A stretch of 43,696 bases of DNA from Asterionellopsis glacialis (GCA_014885115.2 WKLE02000993.1:1-43696), one strand, 5' to 3'. Shown: positions 8,793 to 19,492, counted from the stretch's first letter. The notes: generated by a model not told the origin, from the letters alone. Translations and numbers: made by a program.

Positions 8793-10493
8793 ATGATGAT
8801 GATTCGACAAGAAGAAGAATCCAATCATAGAAATAATAATAATAATAATAACAATAATACTCGTGTACCACGAAAATGTCACGACCCCAACAGCAATTCT
8901 GCTCTTGTTCGACAAGGTAAGTATTCCATGGTTGGTTGTTTCCATACAGTAATCCTCATGATTATCATGTGCAAGATTGTGGATGCAGACAATAGTAGTC
9001 GAATGTCAAGGAACATTGGTCATCCATTCGCACCTCCAATGCTCCATCAGGCATGGACTCATTGTACTTGTGGTATAAAAAAACACCCGCACTTATTTTC
9101 ATCCAACATAATGCCAATCGGAAGAAGAAAGGGGAGTTGTAGATTCACAAGTCGCGACCTTGTTTTGAATCTTCGAGGGGGTGGTAGTGGGGACAAAAAA
9201 GATATGTCTGATACAAATCATGATAATAATCCTCGAAAGAAGCGTCATAAAAAAAAATCGAAATCATCGTCTTCTAAATCTAATACTCATAATAAACCAG
9301 CAAAGACACCTAGTGCTGCTACTGCTACAAAAGGTAGAAAACCTCATGAAAGTGTATCAAAATCTGAAACTAACGATAATGATACCACCACACCAACTAC
9401 TTCCAGCTCCAAACATCAACAACAACCACAAGATCCAATAATTGCACAAATTGAAATTTCCATCATGTCCATTGGATGTGGTATGGGTGCTACTGATTTC
9501 ATGTCTCAAACTATTTCTACAACCACAAAAGCTAAATCTTCGTTATCAATGCTACTCAAAGATTATTTTTGGAAATCACATTCCGGTTTGTATGGATTAC
9601 AAAGTATATTCAGTCTATTGACAATTGCAGCAGGTACCATGACATGTTTTTTGGCGGGAACAGCAGCATCCACTCCAAGACAACAACAACAAGTCATGGT
9701 ATTGTTAAAACGTACATTGGCATTTGCGTCTCTCAAGTACATGTTGGGACTATTTGTAGGCAGTGCCATGACAACATCCAAGGGTATACGACGTATAGGA
9801 TTACGGCAAACACGACAATTGTATATGACACCTCTGATACAATCTTCCAATCTATCCAAACGATTATTTTATTCCTTGGTTATTCTTTGGGGATTGTTAC
9901 CCACAACAACAACAACAACAACAACAAGTGAGTTTCCAAAGATACTACACGTACTTCCAATCCTATCTATTCCACTCTTGTTGGTAGGACCCATTCTATT
10001 ACAAGAATTTGCGTCCTTCTTGTTGGGACTATCCGATGTTTTGTCATTGGTGATACAGAATTCCAAGGTATCCCATGATGACACTGACGAATCATCTAGT
10101 CCGAGTGGTATACTACCATTGGTAGCAATGAGTCGGGCATTAGTAGAAACAGGATTAGGATTATGGGTGGGAGCATCTCCCAAGGTATGGAAGAATAAAA
10201 CTTTATATGCCAAACAACATTTAGTATCCCAACGGACAATGCAATATTCTTCCATTCTAGAACTTATGGCTGGCTTATACATGATTTGGGATGTCTTTTC
10301 AACCCTTACGAAAACACTATTTTTGGGGAATGGTGGTAATGGATTATCATCATCAACTACAACAACCACCAAAACGAATACTGCATCATCAGTCATGTTT
10401 ATCATCCTTCGAAAACTTGTTTGTACAAAACTGTATGTGTCCTACTGTGTTTCCAATGTTAGCAAAACAAAGTCAACAACATCACGCGGATAG
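8793..10493 (+). CDS. Large multi-pass membrane protein, family not recognised
   Basis: A single-exon frame of 566 residues. The order is: an Asn run (residues 14-22); a hydrophobic stretch at about 46-62 that may be a signal anchor; a segment ending in LVLNLRGGG at about residues 123-131; a long Lys/Ser/Thr-rich low-complexity linker to about 215; then at least five hydrophobic segments (for example around 270-292, 309-325, 361-372, 385-412 and 487-507). Runs of Thr (encoded by ACA repeats) and Gln interrupt the membrane part. The LRGG motif after an N-terminal hydrophobic segment recurs in stramenopile proteins, as I recall. The last 25 or so residues look less protein-like than the rest. 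A different frame reading through 10400-10530 could be the true end, which would need a frameshift or intron. No function can be assigned. Confidence 0.65.
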   Translation: MMMIRQEEESNHRNNNNNNNNNTRVPRKCHDPNSNSALVRQGKYSMVGCFHTVILMIIMCKIVDADNSSRMSRNIGHPFAPPMLHQAWTHCTCGIKKHPHLFSSNIMPIGRRKGSCRFTSRDLVLNLRGGGSGDKKDMSDTNHDNNPRKKRHKKKSKSSSSKSNTHNKPAKTPSAATATKGRKPHESVSKSETNDNDTTTPTTSSSKHQQQPQDPIIAQIEISIMSIGCGMGATDFMSQTISTTTKAKSSLSMLLKDYFWKSHSGLYGLQSIFSLLTIAAGTMTCFLAGTAASTPRQQQQVMVLLKRTLAFASLKYMLGLFVGSAMTTSKGIRRIGLRQTRQLYMTPLIQSSNLSKRLFYSLVILWGLLPTTTTTTTTSEFPKILHVLPILSIPLLLVGPILLQEFASFLLGLSDVLSLVIQNSKVSHDDTDESSSPSGILPLVAMSRALVETGLGLWVGASPKVWKNKTLYAKQHLVSQRTMQYSSILELMAGLYMIWDVFSTLTKTLFLGNGGNGLSSSTTTTTKTNTASSVMFIILRKLVCTKLYVSYCVSNVSKTKSTTSRG

Positions 10494-12550
10494 AATACAT
10501 GAACAATGTATGAATTACTATTATAGTCTATAATACTACAGCTATCATTGAAATAACTTCCATCAATTGTTCCAAAGTTTTGAAAGGAAACACATGTGCA
10601 ATGGTATATCATTTTCTCCTTTGGTTTGTATTGAATAGCTGGCATGTTGGTCGATAAATGAAACCTCATTGTTGACCTATACGCTAACTCGAGCCAGCTA
10701 TTCCCTCGTTCCAAGTTTTGTATATTAGTTTACAGTGAAACTCTTTTGGTTCTGGTGATGGAACTGAGCCTTGTTAAGAAGCTCAGAATAGGCTTCACTA
10801 GGAAGATCTTGGTGGTAGTGATGTTGGTGGTGGTGGTGATGTTGTTGGTGATGATAGTGGTTGGACTAACAAATCATGGACAGCTCTATCATAGATTGCT
10901 CTATAACCTTTTCAAGGACTTTTGCATATCTGGAAGCATTTTCTTCTCCGGGTGGGACATTGGGACTTTTATAATGGGCCGTCTTCTCAATATCAGAACA
11001 ACTTGTGGTGCCACTATGCTAGATGATCTGTCGTCTTTCCATAGAAAAATGATAAAGAAAAATTGGAACTTTACGTTTTTGCTTAACGACGTTTGTTGGT
11101 GGTGTTGATGGTGCTGCGGGTTGGATATCTTGCGTGTAAAAGGGAAGGAGTTTGTTTCCATCCATGTGATCTAATTTTTGGCACAAATGCAATCATAAAG
11201 TTAAAATTAACTTACAGTAGTGTTCACCGTTGAAGACTAGTTGAAGTCTACAGTTGCCCAAACAAATCTAAAGGAACGGAATCCTTTGTTGGGAAATTAA
11301 TATTGTACACCATCAAAGAGTGACTTCGCATCTTGACCATGAATACCAAACAAACGGTGACTATAGTACAGGAACAACCATCTCTCCCTTGAAGATCATT
11401 CACCTCATTTAAAGTAACAAGGCGATGGCAATGTTGAAATTCAATGGGATATTTCTCTGAATCTTGCTGTGGGGGGTTGGTTTCTGACGAAATTTGATCG
11501 TCATCTTCAAGATGGTAATTTATTGCATAAAATCTTCTTTAGAATTTCTATCTTTTCTTTCATGAATATTTGATGTGCATGCCACAGGGGACAACATTGC
11601 ATCATGGAGTTACAATAATCAGTATCATGAAATGTGATCGGTACATTGGGGGGTAAAAGAAAGTTGAATGAAATAATCGATACTCGTTGGTGCATTTCAG
11701 AACAAAGATACCATCATTGGTGCACATTTCAGAACAGAACAGAAGATAGTGGGAATCTTGAAACAAGCAGATCGCGTTTTCTATAGATTCGATTGTACCA
11801 ATTTTGAAGTCAGAGGTCAGAAAGAGTATCACTATTTTTTTCCACAGATAAAAGGTTGCGAGAACGGGACCATTAAATGTTTTTTTAAATAAGCCCCTTT
11901 TGTCGCATAGAGTCCGCAACATATCCGTTTGTGTACCTGCTGGGTGTCCTGGTACAAAAGTCAGAGTCAGAAAAGTAGGATTTGTATTATCGCAATATAA
12001 GATGGTACCAGGTGCTCTGTACCAGGTAAGCAGAAAACCTAGTCTTACAATAAACCCTGCCGTCATCATGTATCGGTGGGGCATGACGAATCAATTAGGA
12101 CCAAAAAACTTACTATTATTGAATAGAGAACGTTGAAGAATGCTAATTTTTTTATTTTCAGAAAATGATAGCAGTTACAGTAAAGGTACCAGGTACATGG
12201 TACACTACATTACAGTACCTTGTATCAGGCACATTATTATCTAGGATAATGTGTGTATGTGGTACACTCAGTATCATCTATAATGTAAATAATCTGCTTC
12301 GCAAACGATAGACGAGGCATAATGATACAACTATCTATGTCGCACAGATACAATACCGGTTCAATTTGCGCATAAACAATGGTAATTCCTCTAGTGGTAG
12401 GCCCAAACACGTAGGTCCTCTAGAGAACCTAATTGCACAAAACCCGTTCAAAGAGGTTTGTTTCTCCAGCATCCATTTTGTTCCTCCAAAAAGTTTCCCC
12501 CAAAAAAGAGGAATACGAATCAAACGTAAAAAAAAAGATTGAAGCCTATA
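10494..12550 (-). pseudogene. Broken coding-like stretch on the minus strand, product unknown
   Basis: Several adjacent minus-strand frames look coding-like but cannot be joined into one gene. They are 12084-11602 (160 codons, with GTQTDMLRTLCDKRGLFKK), 11542-11248 (98 codons, ending FPTKDSVPLDLFGQL then TAG), and a run of about 120 codons through 11130-10740 containing in-frame TAG codons and a His-rich (CAC/CAT) tract. Upstream of 12084 sit GTACC palindromes, including the exact copy at 12186. This could be a decayed gene or a multi-intron gene whose splice sites I could not phase. A small duplication (11678-11742) lies inside. I recognise no family. The plus-strand frame over the same DNA is Val-rich only because it is the complement of the His tract. 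Confidence 0.25.
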
Positions 12551-13924
12551 ATGACCTGCAGAGTAAATACAATAAATACGATGAATAGTTCGAGTATACC
12601 TGATTCATTACTCAATGACGATGAAATGAATGTCCCGTCATTAGTAAGCTTAGGAAATAGTAGCCGTTCTTGTTTATCGGGTAGCCTATCAAGTATCAAT
12701 AGTAATTGGATGGTTTGTCATGATGATTCTCTTATAGGTCCTTTTGCTAGTGGTCGGTACTTAGCAACAGGATCTACAGATGGATGTGCCAAATTTTGGG
12801 ATTTGAACACGGGCAAAGAATTGCGAACTATCAGTAGCCACTCGGCTTGTGTTGGGTCTGTGGATTTGTTATCCAACGGCCGATATCTTCTCACAGGGTA
12901 TTATGATAATACTGCGAAACTGTGGGATATGGAATCTGGAAAACCGAGATGTCTCTTTCGAGAGAGTTCCAGACAACAATGGGTTCCCTTCATGACGATG
13001 TCTTCCGCAGGACGGTATCTCGCATTGCCTTCCTGTTCTTATAAAAGTGATGATGCAATCGATCAAGATCGCGATGCGATGATGAATGTCAAGTTATGGG
13101 ATATCGAAACTGGAAACGTAATACGAACTTTGCCATGGCAGCAAAAACAAGACAAACGAAAAACATGGTATTCATCTGTCGTGGGGGGCGCGAGGCAAAA
13201 ACATTCCAGTAATGACAATGACGATTCCTCAAGTAGCCTCGAAGCTGTTGCCCTTTCTTTCGATAACCAGCACGTTGCTTCTCTTTTTGAAGGGGCTGTC
13301 AAGGTTTGGAATATCAAAACAGGAAAAGAAATTCAGACAATCCATGTTGGCGAACAGTATCCGTTTAATTCCATTGCTCTCTCCGCATATGGTGAATACC
13401 TTGTCACCAGGTGTTCATATGATGATGAAATCATAGAACTTTGGGGGGTTGAAACAGGAAAGAAAGTACGCACATTCGTAGGCCATACAGACACCATATG
13501 TTGTATATCCCTGTCATTAAATGGGCAATATCTTGCTACAGGTTCGTGGGATAACACTGCCAAGGTTTGGTATTTAGAGACAGGAGAACTCATACAAACC
13601 TTCGTTGGTCACAATGATTGGGTTACATCTGTAGGCCTTTCACCTGATGGCCGTTACCTAGTTACTGGATCAAACGATCATACTGCCAAGCTTTGGAATT
13701 TAAAAAGTTCTGAAGCAATACGGACATTTGATGGACATTCAGGAGGGATCACTTCTGTTGCAGTTTCTTCTGATGATCGTCCTCTCTCAGGAAAGTGGGA
13801 AAACCACAAGAAGGGCGCTTCAAAAAAAATCTTTGATGATCCGCCCAAGAAAGACAATATAGACGATTCCAAGCATACCATTTCTTCCTCGACGCGCTTA
13901 AGTTTGAATCTTTTTAAGAATTGA
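12551..13924 (+). CDS. WD40-repeat protein
   Basis: A single-exon protein of 457 residues. The frame opens upstream on TTG, but the first ATG is at 12551. After a Ser-rich N-terminal segment of about 50 residues come repeated WD units. Their signature blocks are ATGSTDGCAKFWDLNTGKEL, LTGYYDNTAKLWDMESGKP, VKLWDIETGNVIRT, VKVWNIKTGKEIQT, IELWGVETGKKVRTF, ATGSWDNTAKVWYLETGEL and VTGSNDHTAKLWNLKSSEA. That gives about seven blades, enough for one beta-propeller, with an eighth GH start near the end. A basic and Ser-rich tail of about 50 residues follows. The highly regular GHxxxVTSVxxSPDGRYLxTGSxDxTAKLW style resembles bacterial and HET-E-like WD proteins. WD propellers act as protein-binding scaffolds, and no partner can be inferred. 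No targeting signal is evident. Confidence 0.85.
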   Translation: MTCRVNTINTMNSSSIPDSLLNDDEMNVPSLVSLGNSSRSCLSGSLSSINSNWMVCHDDSLIGPFASGRYLATGSTDGCAKFWDLNTGKELRTISSHSACVGSVDLLSNGRYLLTGYYDNTAKLWDMESGKPRCLFRESSRQQWVPFMTMSSAGRYLALPSCSYKSDDAIDQDRDAMMNVKLWDIETGNVIRTLPWQQKQDKRKTWYSSVVGGARQKHSSNDNDDSSSSLEAVALSFDNQHVASLFEGAVKVWNIKTGKEIQTIHVGEQYPFNSIALSAYGEYLVTRCSYDDEIIELWGVETGKKVRTFVGHTDTICCISLSLNGQYLATGSWDNTAKVWYLETGELIQTFVGHNDWVTSVGLSPDGRYLVTGSNDHTAKLWNLKSSEAIRTFDGHSGGITSVAVSSDDRPLSGKWENHKKGASKKIFDDPPKKDNIDDSKHTISSSTRLSLNLFKN

Positions 13925-15370
13925 TATCAGATATTAAAAATGACACAAATACATTAATGCACTTCCTGCGCATGCGGAATTGAATTCTTTTTGACCTTAT
14001 CTAACACAGTACATCAATATAGAATATAACTAATACGAATACGCCGAGTTTCAAACTAGTGGAAAGTATCGAATATATTTCAAACAGTTTGCTATCACTC
14101 ATTATTTTTGTTAGTGAAATATTTCATCCTGGTAGAAATCGCGTTTCAAGATCTGCTTTTTCAAGAATTCGCGAATGAGTCTCTCCTTTGTATTTGAAGA
14201 GCACAATATTTGTCTACTGTAATATAATTAAATTCCGTCCGCCCCCTGGGTAACGTTAGCCAGCGCTTTTTAGAAATCGCGTTTCAGCACCGTTCTCAAG
14301 AGTTCGCGAATTAGCGTCTCTCCTTTATCTTTTAAGAACACAGTATCTTCCTACTGTATGTAATCTAATTAAATTTCATTCGCCCCGGGGTAAGACATGA
14401 GCCAGTGCTTTTTAGCTTCTTATCCCCGCTCGCATAAAAAATGTCAGAAAGTTCGCATTTTTCTTTCTGACTTCTGAATTTCTGACTTCCGTTCAACTGG
14501 TTTTCGGTTTGTCTTTTTTGTGACGACGTCCTACAGGTAGGACCTACTATGTCCAGTGTACCTGGTACCTGCATGGGTCTTGTATTACAAGCTACAGTTG
14601 TCTAATGGATTTTTCTCACGACTCATCCTTGATTTTTCCAGACTGCCGCTACCTACGGTATCTAAAGTCAACCGGTTACCAACTGACTGTCTGTCCTCTG
14701 ATGACACTCCTCTGACATACACAAAGGAAAAGGTATAATATTTTTTATAATACTGTAAAAAGACCCCAATGCCCGCACATGCCGTCTTCGTCTTCTCGGT
14801 ATCACTTCCCAAGAGCTTAGTTACAAAAGGTTCTAGTGGGAGTGAAAGAAACTGAGGTTAGATGGTAGGCGGACGGACTCTCTCGAATGATGCAGCTGTT
14901 CCCGTTAGCTAGTTTTTTCGCAGAAAGACAGACTGATAAGCCATACATAACCGTACGTTGTCTGAAGTCTAGCGTACCAGGAAACTCCTAAGATGATACT
15001 TGTGGTACATTGCACAGTGCTAATCTCGTACATTACGTTGAACTTTCGCAGATCCCGGAGGTCTGAAAGCCTTCTTTCACCCATCAGATGGCCATCAAAT
15101 CAAAAGAAGTTAGGTCTAGTCTAGAGTCTCCAGCATAGGTACCTGGTACGAGTACATCTAGAGAGACATCGAACATCATGCCTTGCATTCAAAAAAGATA
15201 CGGAAAATCTAGCATTTAAAGCGGGTGACTAGTTTCAGTCCTTGGATCAACTCCCAAAGAGACTTACACAAAGAAAAATTGGTAAGAGAGAGAAATTTTT
15301 GTGGATTTTTATAATAGCAAGATTCAGAGTTGGTATAGATAGGGTAGAATTGTTAAAATCGTTAAAGAAA
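13925..15370. other. Intergenic region with a tandem repeat
   Basis: About 1.45 kb lie between two plus-strand genes with no supportable gene. It contains the 138-bp tandem repeat described separately, exact GTACCTGGTAC palindromes at 14558-14568 and 15139-15149, and the promoter and 5' UTR of the EamA transporter gene. A frame open from 15242 joins the transporter frame but lacks an ATG until 15371. Confidence 0.5.
14133..14413. repeat. Diverged tandem duplication of about 138 bp
   Basis: Copy one (14133-14270) and copy two (14271 to about 14413) share TAGAAATCGCGTTTC at the start, then TTCGCGAAT, TCTCTCCTTT, TCTACTGTA-like and ATTCGCCCC-like blocks in the same order, and end with CCAG(C/T)GCTTTTTAG. 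Small indels separate them. Neither copy encodes a long frame. Confidence 0.8.
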
Positions 15371-17014
15371 ATGAATTTGTCTGTGGATGAATCTAATTTT
15401 TGGTTCTCTAAGCAGTGTTCTTCAAGATGGCGATGTCTCTTGTTGATTAGCATAACTACACTACTACTTCTACAACTCCCCTATTTCGTTACATCCTTCG
15501 AAAGTCCAACTCCATGTCGTTTCACAAGAATAAGACAACGGAATAGACAGAATCATTATCAAATTCTAGGAACAAGGAGTTTGGGCAGTTGTCTTTCTGT
15601 GTCTACGTCTGTGACAACATACCAGAGATGGAACAATACCGTTGAATCACCGTCACAATCAATGATTCTTCAGGAAATAGAAAGAGATTTAGATCATCAA
15701 AGATCAATGTTGGAAGAAATCCTACAAGAATCTTCATCGAATCTCGTGCCTTTCGATGAAGATAAAATTCCAAAGGTGTCGAGTGAATGGACATTGTCAT
15801 CGGCACCAGTTGTACCACCTGTGACTGTGACTTCTCCTCAAACCAAAAATCAAAATTCTTTTACTTTATTTGGTGATGTTTGGGATGCACGATTATTGCT
15901 GATCGCCTCAGCAGCATTGTACGGTACGAACTTTGCTTTTGTAAAATTATTAGGAGAAACGATTCCATCTGTGGGGGTTTCTTCCACGATACGATTTGGT
16001 ATGGCTACCTTGGCAACCCTACCTTGGCTTTTGGCTCCAGATGGAGATGATATGAGCATAGAAGAAGCAAATCAAATATCACCAGCACCTCATGAGGTGG
16101 AAACATCATCCACCGCCGGGTTTCAATTGCCGTTCCTTCGGCATAGTAGTGTGAACAATCATCGTATACGCAAGTATTTCGGCATATCATCAACATCCAT
16201 GGCGGCGACTCTAGCAGGCTTTGAAGTTGGTATGTACAATTCTGTTGGTTATGTTGCACAAGCTGTGGGACTTGAATGTACAGATGCTAGTAAAAGTGCC
16301 TTTTTATGCAGTTTAGCTGTAGTGATTGTCCCTATTGTTGAGTTTCTGGCAGGGAAATCTCTTCAACGGAAGCAAATCATTGGAGCTGTTCTGGCAGTTG
16401 TGGGTGTAGGATTCTTAGAACTTGGAGGCTTATGCAGCGCTAGCGACAGTGTGGTGACGACGACAACAAGTTCATTTTCATCATGGAATTCATTAAGTTC
16501 AGGTGACATTGCTAGTTTGTTACAACCCTTTGCCTTTGGCATTGGTTTTTGGCGTATGGAAGATGCTATGCGTAAATATCCAAATTGCGCCAATCGCACA
16601 ACGGCAGCTCAATTGTTGGCAATATTCTTAGCATCGGCGTTTTATGCCTTGGTAATATCGCCTGATCCCCTACCAGATCAATCACAAATTATAAGTTGGT
16701 TGACAGATCCTGCCATTTTTGGTGCATTGTTTTGGACGGGTGTCATAACGACAGCAATGACAGTGTATATGGAGACAGTAGCCATGAAGACATTATCTGC
16801 CGCTGAAACAACACTTATCTTCTCTACAGAACCGATTTGGGGATTAATAACAGCATCTGTTGTAATGCATGAAACTTTTGGTGTCAATGCTGCTATAGGT
16901 GCTACACTTATACTTGGCGGATGCATATTTAGTAACATTGGTTTTGGTGGATCATCCATTTTAGGACACAAGAAGAACTTGAATGAAAGTAGGTTAGAGG
17001 AATTTTGTAAGTAG
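15371..17014 (+). CDS. Plastid-addressed EamA/DMT-family transporter
   Basis: The frame has 547 residues from ATG at 15371. Residues 22-42 form a hydrophobic signal sequence ending in YFVTS, followed by Phe43 and a Ser/Arg/Gln-rich segment. This VTS-F junction matches the ASAFAP-type bipartite plastid signal of diatoms, in which Phe follows the cleavage site. Two EamA halves follow. The first starts at LLLIASAALYGTNFAFVKLL and includes AQAVGLECTDASKSAFLCSL and a Gly/Val-rich helix ending FLELGG. The second covers GDIASLLQPFAFGIGFWRME through AAETTLIFSTEPIWGLITAS to the final Gly/Ile-rich helix. The AxKxAFLxSL and SxxPxxxxxxG patterns are typical of ten-TM drug/metabolite transporters. A plastid envelope or surrounding-membrane transporter of a small metabolite is likely. 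The substrate is unknown. A low-complexity insert splits the first half. Confidence 0.85.
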   Translation: MNLSVDESNFWFSKQCSSRWRCLLLISITTLLLLQLPYFVTSFESPTPCRFTRIRQRNRQNHYQILGTRSLGSCLSVSTSVTTYQRWNNTVESPSQSMILQEIERDLDHQRSMLEEILQESSSNLVPFDEDKIPKVSSEWTLSSAPVVPPVTVTSPQTKNQNSFTLFGDVWDARLLLIASAALYGTNFAFVKLLGETIPSVGVSSTIRFGMATLATLPWLLAPDGDDMSIEEANQISPAPHEVETSSTAGFQLPFLRHSSVNNHRIRKYFGISSTSMAATLAGFEVGMYNSVGYVAQAVGLECTDASKSAFLCSLAVVIVPIVEFLAGKSLQRKQIIGAVLAVVGVGFLELGGLCSASDSVVTTTTSSFSSWNSLSSGDIASLLQPFAFGIGFWRMEDAMRKYPNCANRTTAAQLLAIFLASAFYALVISPDPLPDQSQIISWLTDPAIFGALFWTGVITTAMTVYMETVAMKTLSAAETTLIFSTEPIWGLITASVVMHETFGVNAAIGATLILGGCIFSNIGFGGSSILGHKKNLNESRLEEFCK

Positions 17015-17475
17015 GACATGGTGGCATGACCTGATCATATTACTTCTGCGAAAGAAAGCATCTTCTGACGAGGACAAAGAAGAGGCCAAGGACAGATATG
17101 ACCAGCAACCAGATTACAATGTGGTGAGCGATCCTCATTAGCAGTATTCTTCCATTAAACGCCTTGTTGAATCAAAGGGGGGTCAATGGAAGACATTGTA
17201 CGAAATAATCTGTATTGTATGAGTAAGCCGCAGATCTAACGGTTATCAGGATTTTTATCTAATATCCCTTATCCCTCTCAGAGGGATAGGGAAGAACCAT
17301 TTGCACTGGAACGTGAAATGGATCAAATTGCTAATTAAATAGACATTTTTGATTTCAAGAACCCTATTTTCATTCATAGTATGCTGTCTTGCTGTTCATC
17401 TTTCAGCTGCAAATCCAAGATACAATTATGCTTTGATTGAAAAGCATTGAATACTTTGTGCCTTTCTCTCAGTAG
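17015..17475. other. Convergent intergenic region
   Basis: About 460 bp lie between the stop codons of convergent genes. Its only clear structure is the strong hairpin at 17266-17291. It presumably carries both 3' UTRs. No gene is seen. Confidence 0.45.
17266..17291. terminator. Strong hairpin between convergent genes
   Basis: The arm 17266-17277 (CCCTTATCCCTC) pairs with 17281-17291 (GAGGGATAGGG), with one bulged T and a 3-nt loop. It lies between two stop codons of convergent genes. A role in transcript 3' ends is inference. Confidence 0.4.
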
Positions 17476-18660
17476 CTATTGATAAAATTGTAATATTCGT
17501 GGTAATAAGAAATGTCGAAATGATAAAACCCTTGTTTGTCCCAGTTGTTCTAAAGACAGGTTCACAAGGTTTGTGTCGTTCAAGTTCTCCATGTTTTTAT
17601 CCTTTGGTATCATCAAGACATCAATGCCATACTTTTTCATTCTTTCCTGTTGCAGTAATGGTCTGGGACAAGAAACACCACCACCATTATTGTCCTTTCC
17701 CTTACTTGATAATGATGATTCAAACAAAATAAATGCACCTGTGGTTCGAAACTCAAATAATCTTTGTACAGAATCAATCATGCATGAATGATTGAAACGT
17801 TCTCTTCCAGTACCATTGCTGTTTCTTGATGCCGTTGTAATTAGAAACCCAACTGTCATGAACTGCCCCAAGAGTAAGTCGACACCAATGCTACTGGTTA
17901 TTGTTTCTGTTTCTTCTTTCGTATCTTTATTATCCTGGTGATCATTATTGTTATTCAATTCATTTCTTGTCAGAGTTTTGATTTCAATATTCGTTTGTGA
18001 CATGACCTTTTCTATCCATAATTTTTCATCCGCGTTGGGGGTGTCCTTCAAAATTAAAATAACATGAATCCCATTCTTGGCAAATGTTTCTGTAAAATGC
18101 CGATATAGGTAATTTCTGTTCCCATTAGTAGTGTCATTATTACTATTATGATTGTTGACAACATTCACAATATCTACTAAATCAATAATTGCCCAGTTAC
18201 CATAATCATGTAAAGGACGTCGAAGCTGCAATGTACTTTTGTTCCAAAAATATTCTTGTACTATGAATGTCACTAAAAGAAAGACTGCAGTCATTCGGTT
18301 CAAACATTAGAAAGGTCCCATTCATATAAAGACAACGTCCAGAACACCCCCACACGACACCGCAAAACATCAGCGTGAGAACAGTATCATTCTTAATTTC
18401 AATATCTCAAGTAGTAGCAGTAATCAGTTTCAACTCTACATACTCCAGGTATATAATGTAAACGTACCTCCGAATTCTCTTTTATTCCAATTATTGAATA
18501 GTGTAGTGATTCCTCCAAGTTCCTTCTCGTCATAACAATATTCATGGTTTCCAAAAATTATCCTTCTCACGATAAGTAACCAACATGGTATTGAAATAAG
18601 AATTGCTTGAACAAGAGAAACAATTCTTCTGACTATAGTTGAAGTACTATTCCCAAGCAT
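17476..18660 (-). CDS. Membrane-anchored protein of unknown function, two exons
   Basis: Exon 1 runs 18660-18468 (64 codons plus one base) and ends at a good donor (GTACGT). The downstream exon runs to 17476. A CTAAT branch-like site (near 18309) precedes three possible acceptors, all in the same phase and all rebuilding Val at the junction (exon 2 starting at 18284, 18272 or a few bases later). The protein is about 330 residues. It has an N-terminal hydrophobic helix (VSLVQAILISIPCWLLIV, residues 14-31), then a mostly soluble region with WAIIDLVDIVN, a stretch with HVILILKDTPNADEKLW, an Asn/Asp/Glu-rich insert, and a C-terminus ending LLPRILQFYQ. I recognise no family. The single N-terminal helix suggests a type II membrane or signal-anchored protein. 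The ATG at 18660 is the first in frame. Confidence 0.6.
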
Positions 18661-19492
18661 CTGATGTAATAAATATGATGTATTGTATCAATAACTATTT
18701 AAAACTGACTTGACGAAGACTGTTGTCGATTGATTTGTTGTGTGCATAACTTTTACCGTTTATCAGAACTCAAGAGATACACAAGATGTGGATGCCGCCT
18801 TGTAGTGCGCGATGGCTTGTTTCTCGATTCACTTGAAAAAGGAGGGATATTTCTTTGAGAAAAATGGCGAGCTTTTTGAAAGATAAAATTATCTACTAGC
18901 CATGGTACAGTAATGAAGTAGTACATAATTTACATGCTTATTGTGTATTTACATACAAACTTGTCTGGCACTGTCAACGAAAATAAACATTATCAAGTAC
19001 AGAGCTCGTAAGATCAAAACGTCATCGACGCAGGTTGGGAGTTTTGTCTGATTTTCTGGAGATCGATTTTGAGATTGCCGAACAAACCGCAGTATCCGGT
19101 ACCGTTATTGGAGGACCAATCTTGAAATCTGTCGACCCAACTGACTTTGTACTGCAGTCTACAATGAGGTTTGACTACCGGAAAAAATACAAAGTGATCG
19201 TCAGATGCTGACTCGATGCTGTGCGGTCTAAAACGGTCCCTTGCAATGGCACCGTTCTCTGCATGATACAGATAACCTCACCAATCTCTAGTGCTTAACT
19301 GTTACTTTGTTGGAGCAGTCGTAATAAAGAATCACAACCATTCCCTTATATCGACAATTAACGAAACGAGCTGCTGGTGCTGGTGCTGGTGCTGGTGTTG
19401 GCAATAAAAATCGAAACCAAGAACAAAACCAGCAGAACCAAGATTCTTCTTCCATCACTGACAATACCGATCCTACATCATTGAATACCACC
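18661..19492. promoter_or_regulatory. Divergent promoter region
   Basis: About 830 bp lie between divergent genes. No supportable gene is seen. An open stretch just upstream of 19493 encodes a Gly-Ala repeat (GCTGGT units at 19373-19396) in frame with the next gene, but it lacks an ATG and follows two stops near 19320. It is most likely 5' UTR. Confidence 0.4.

Noticed and set aside
8793..9000. AAT/AAC run as a regulatory microsatellite
   Set aside because: It lies inside the reading frame and encodes a simple Asn run, common in AT-rich protist genes.
10746..11108. 120-codon plus-strand frame with a Val/Leu-rich helix
   Set aside because: The hydrophobic run is the complement of a CAC/CAT (His) tract on the minus strand. 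No protein-like features surround it.
19327..19492. N-terminal Gly-Ala repeat extension of the Mic10-like protein
   Set aside because: It is in frame but has no ATG and follows two stops. It would need an upstream exon I cannot see.
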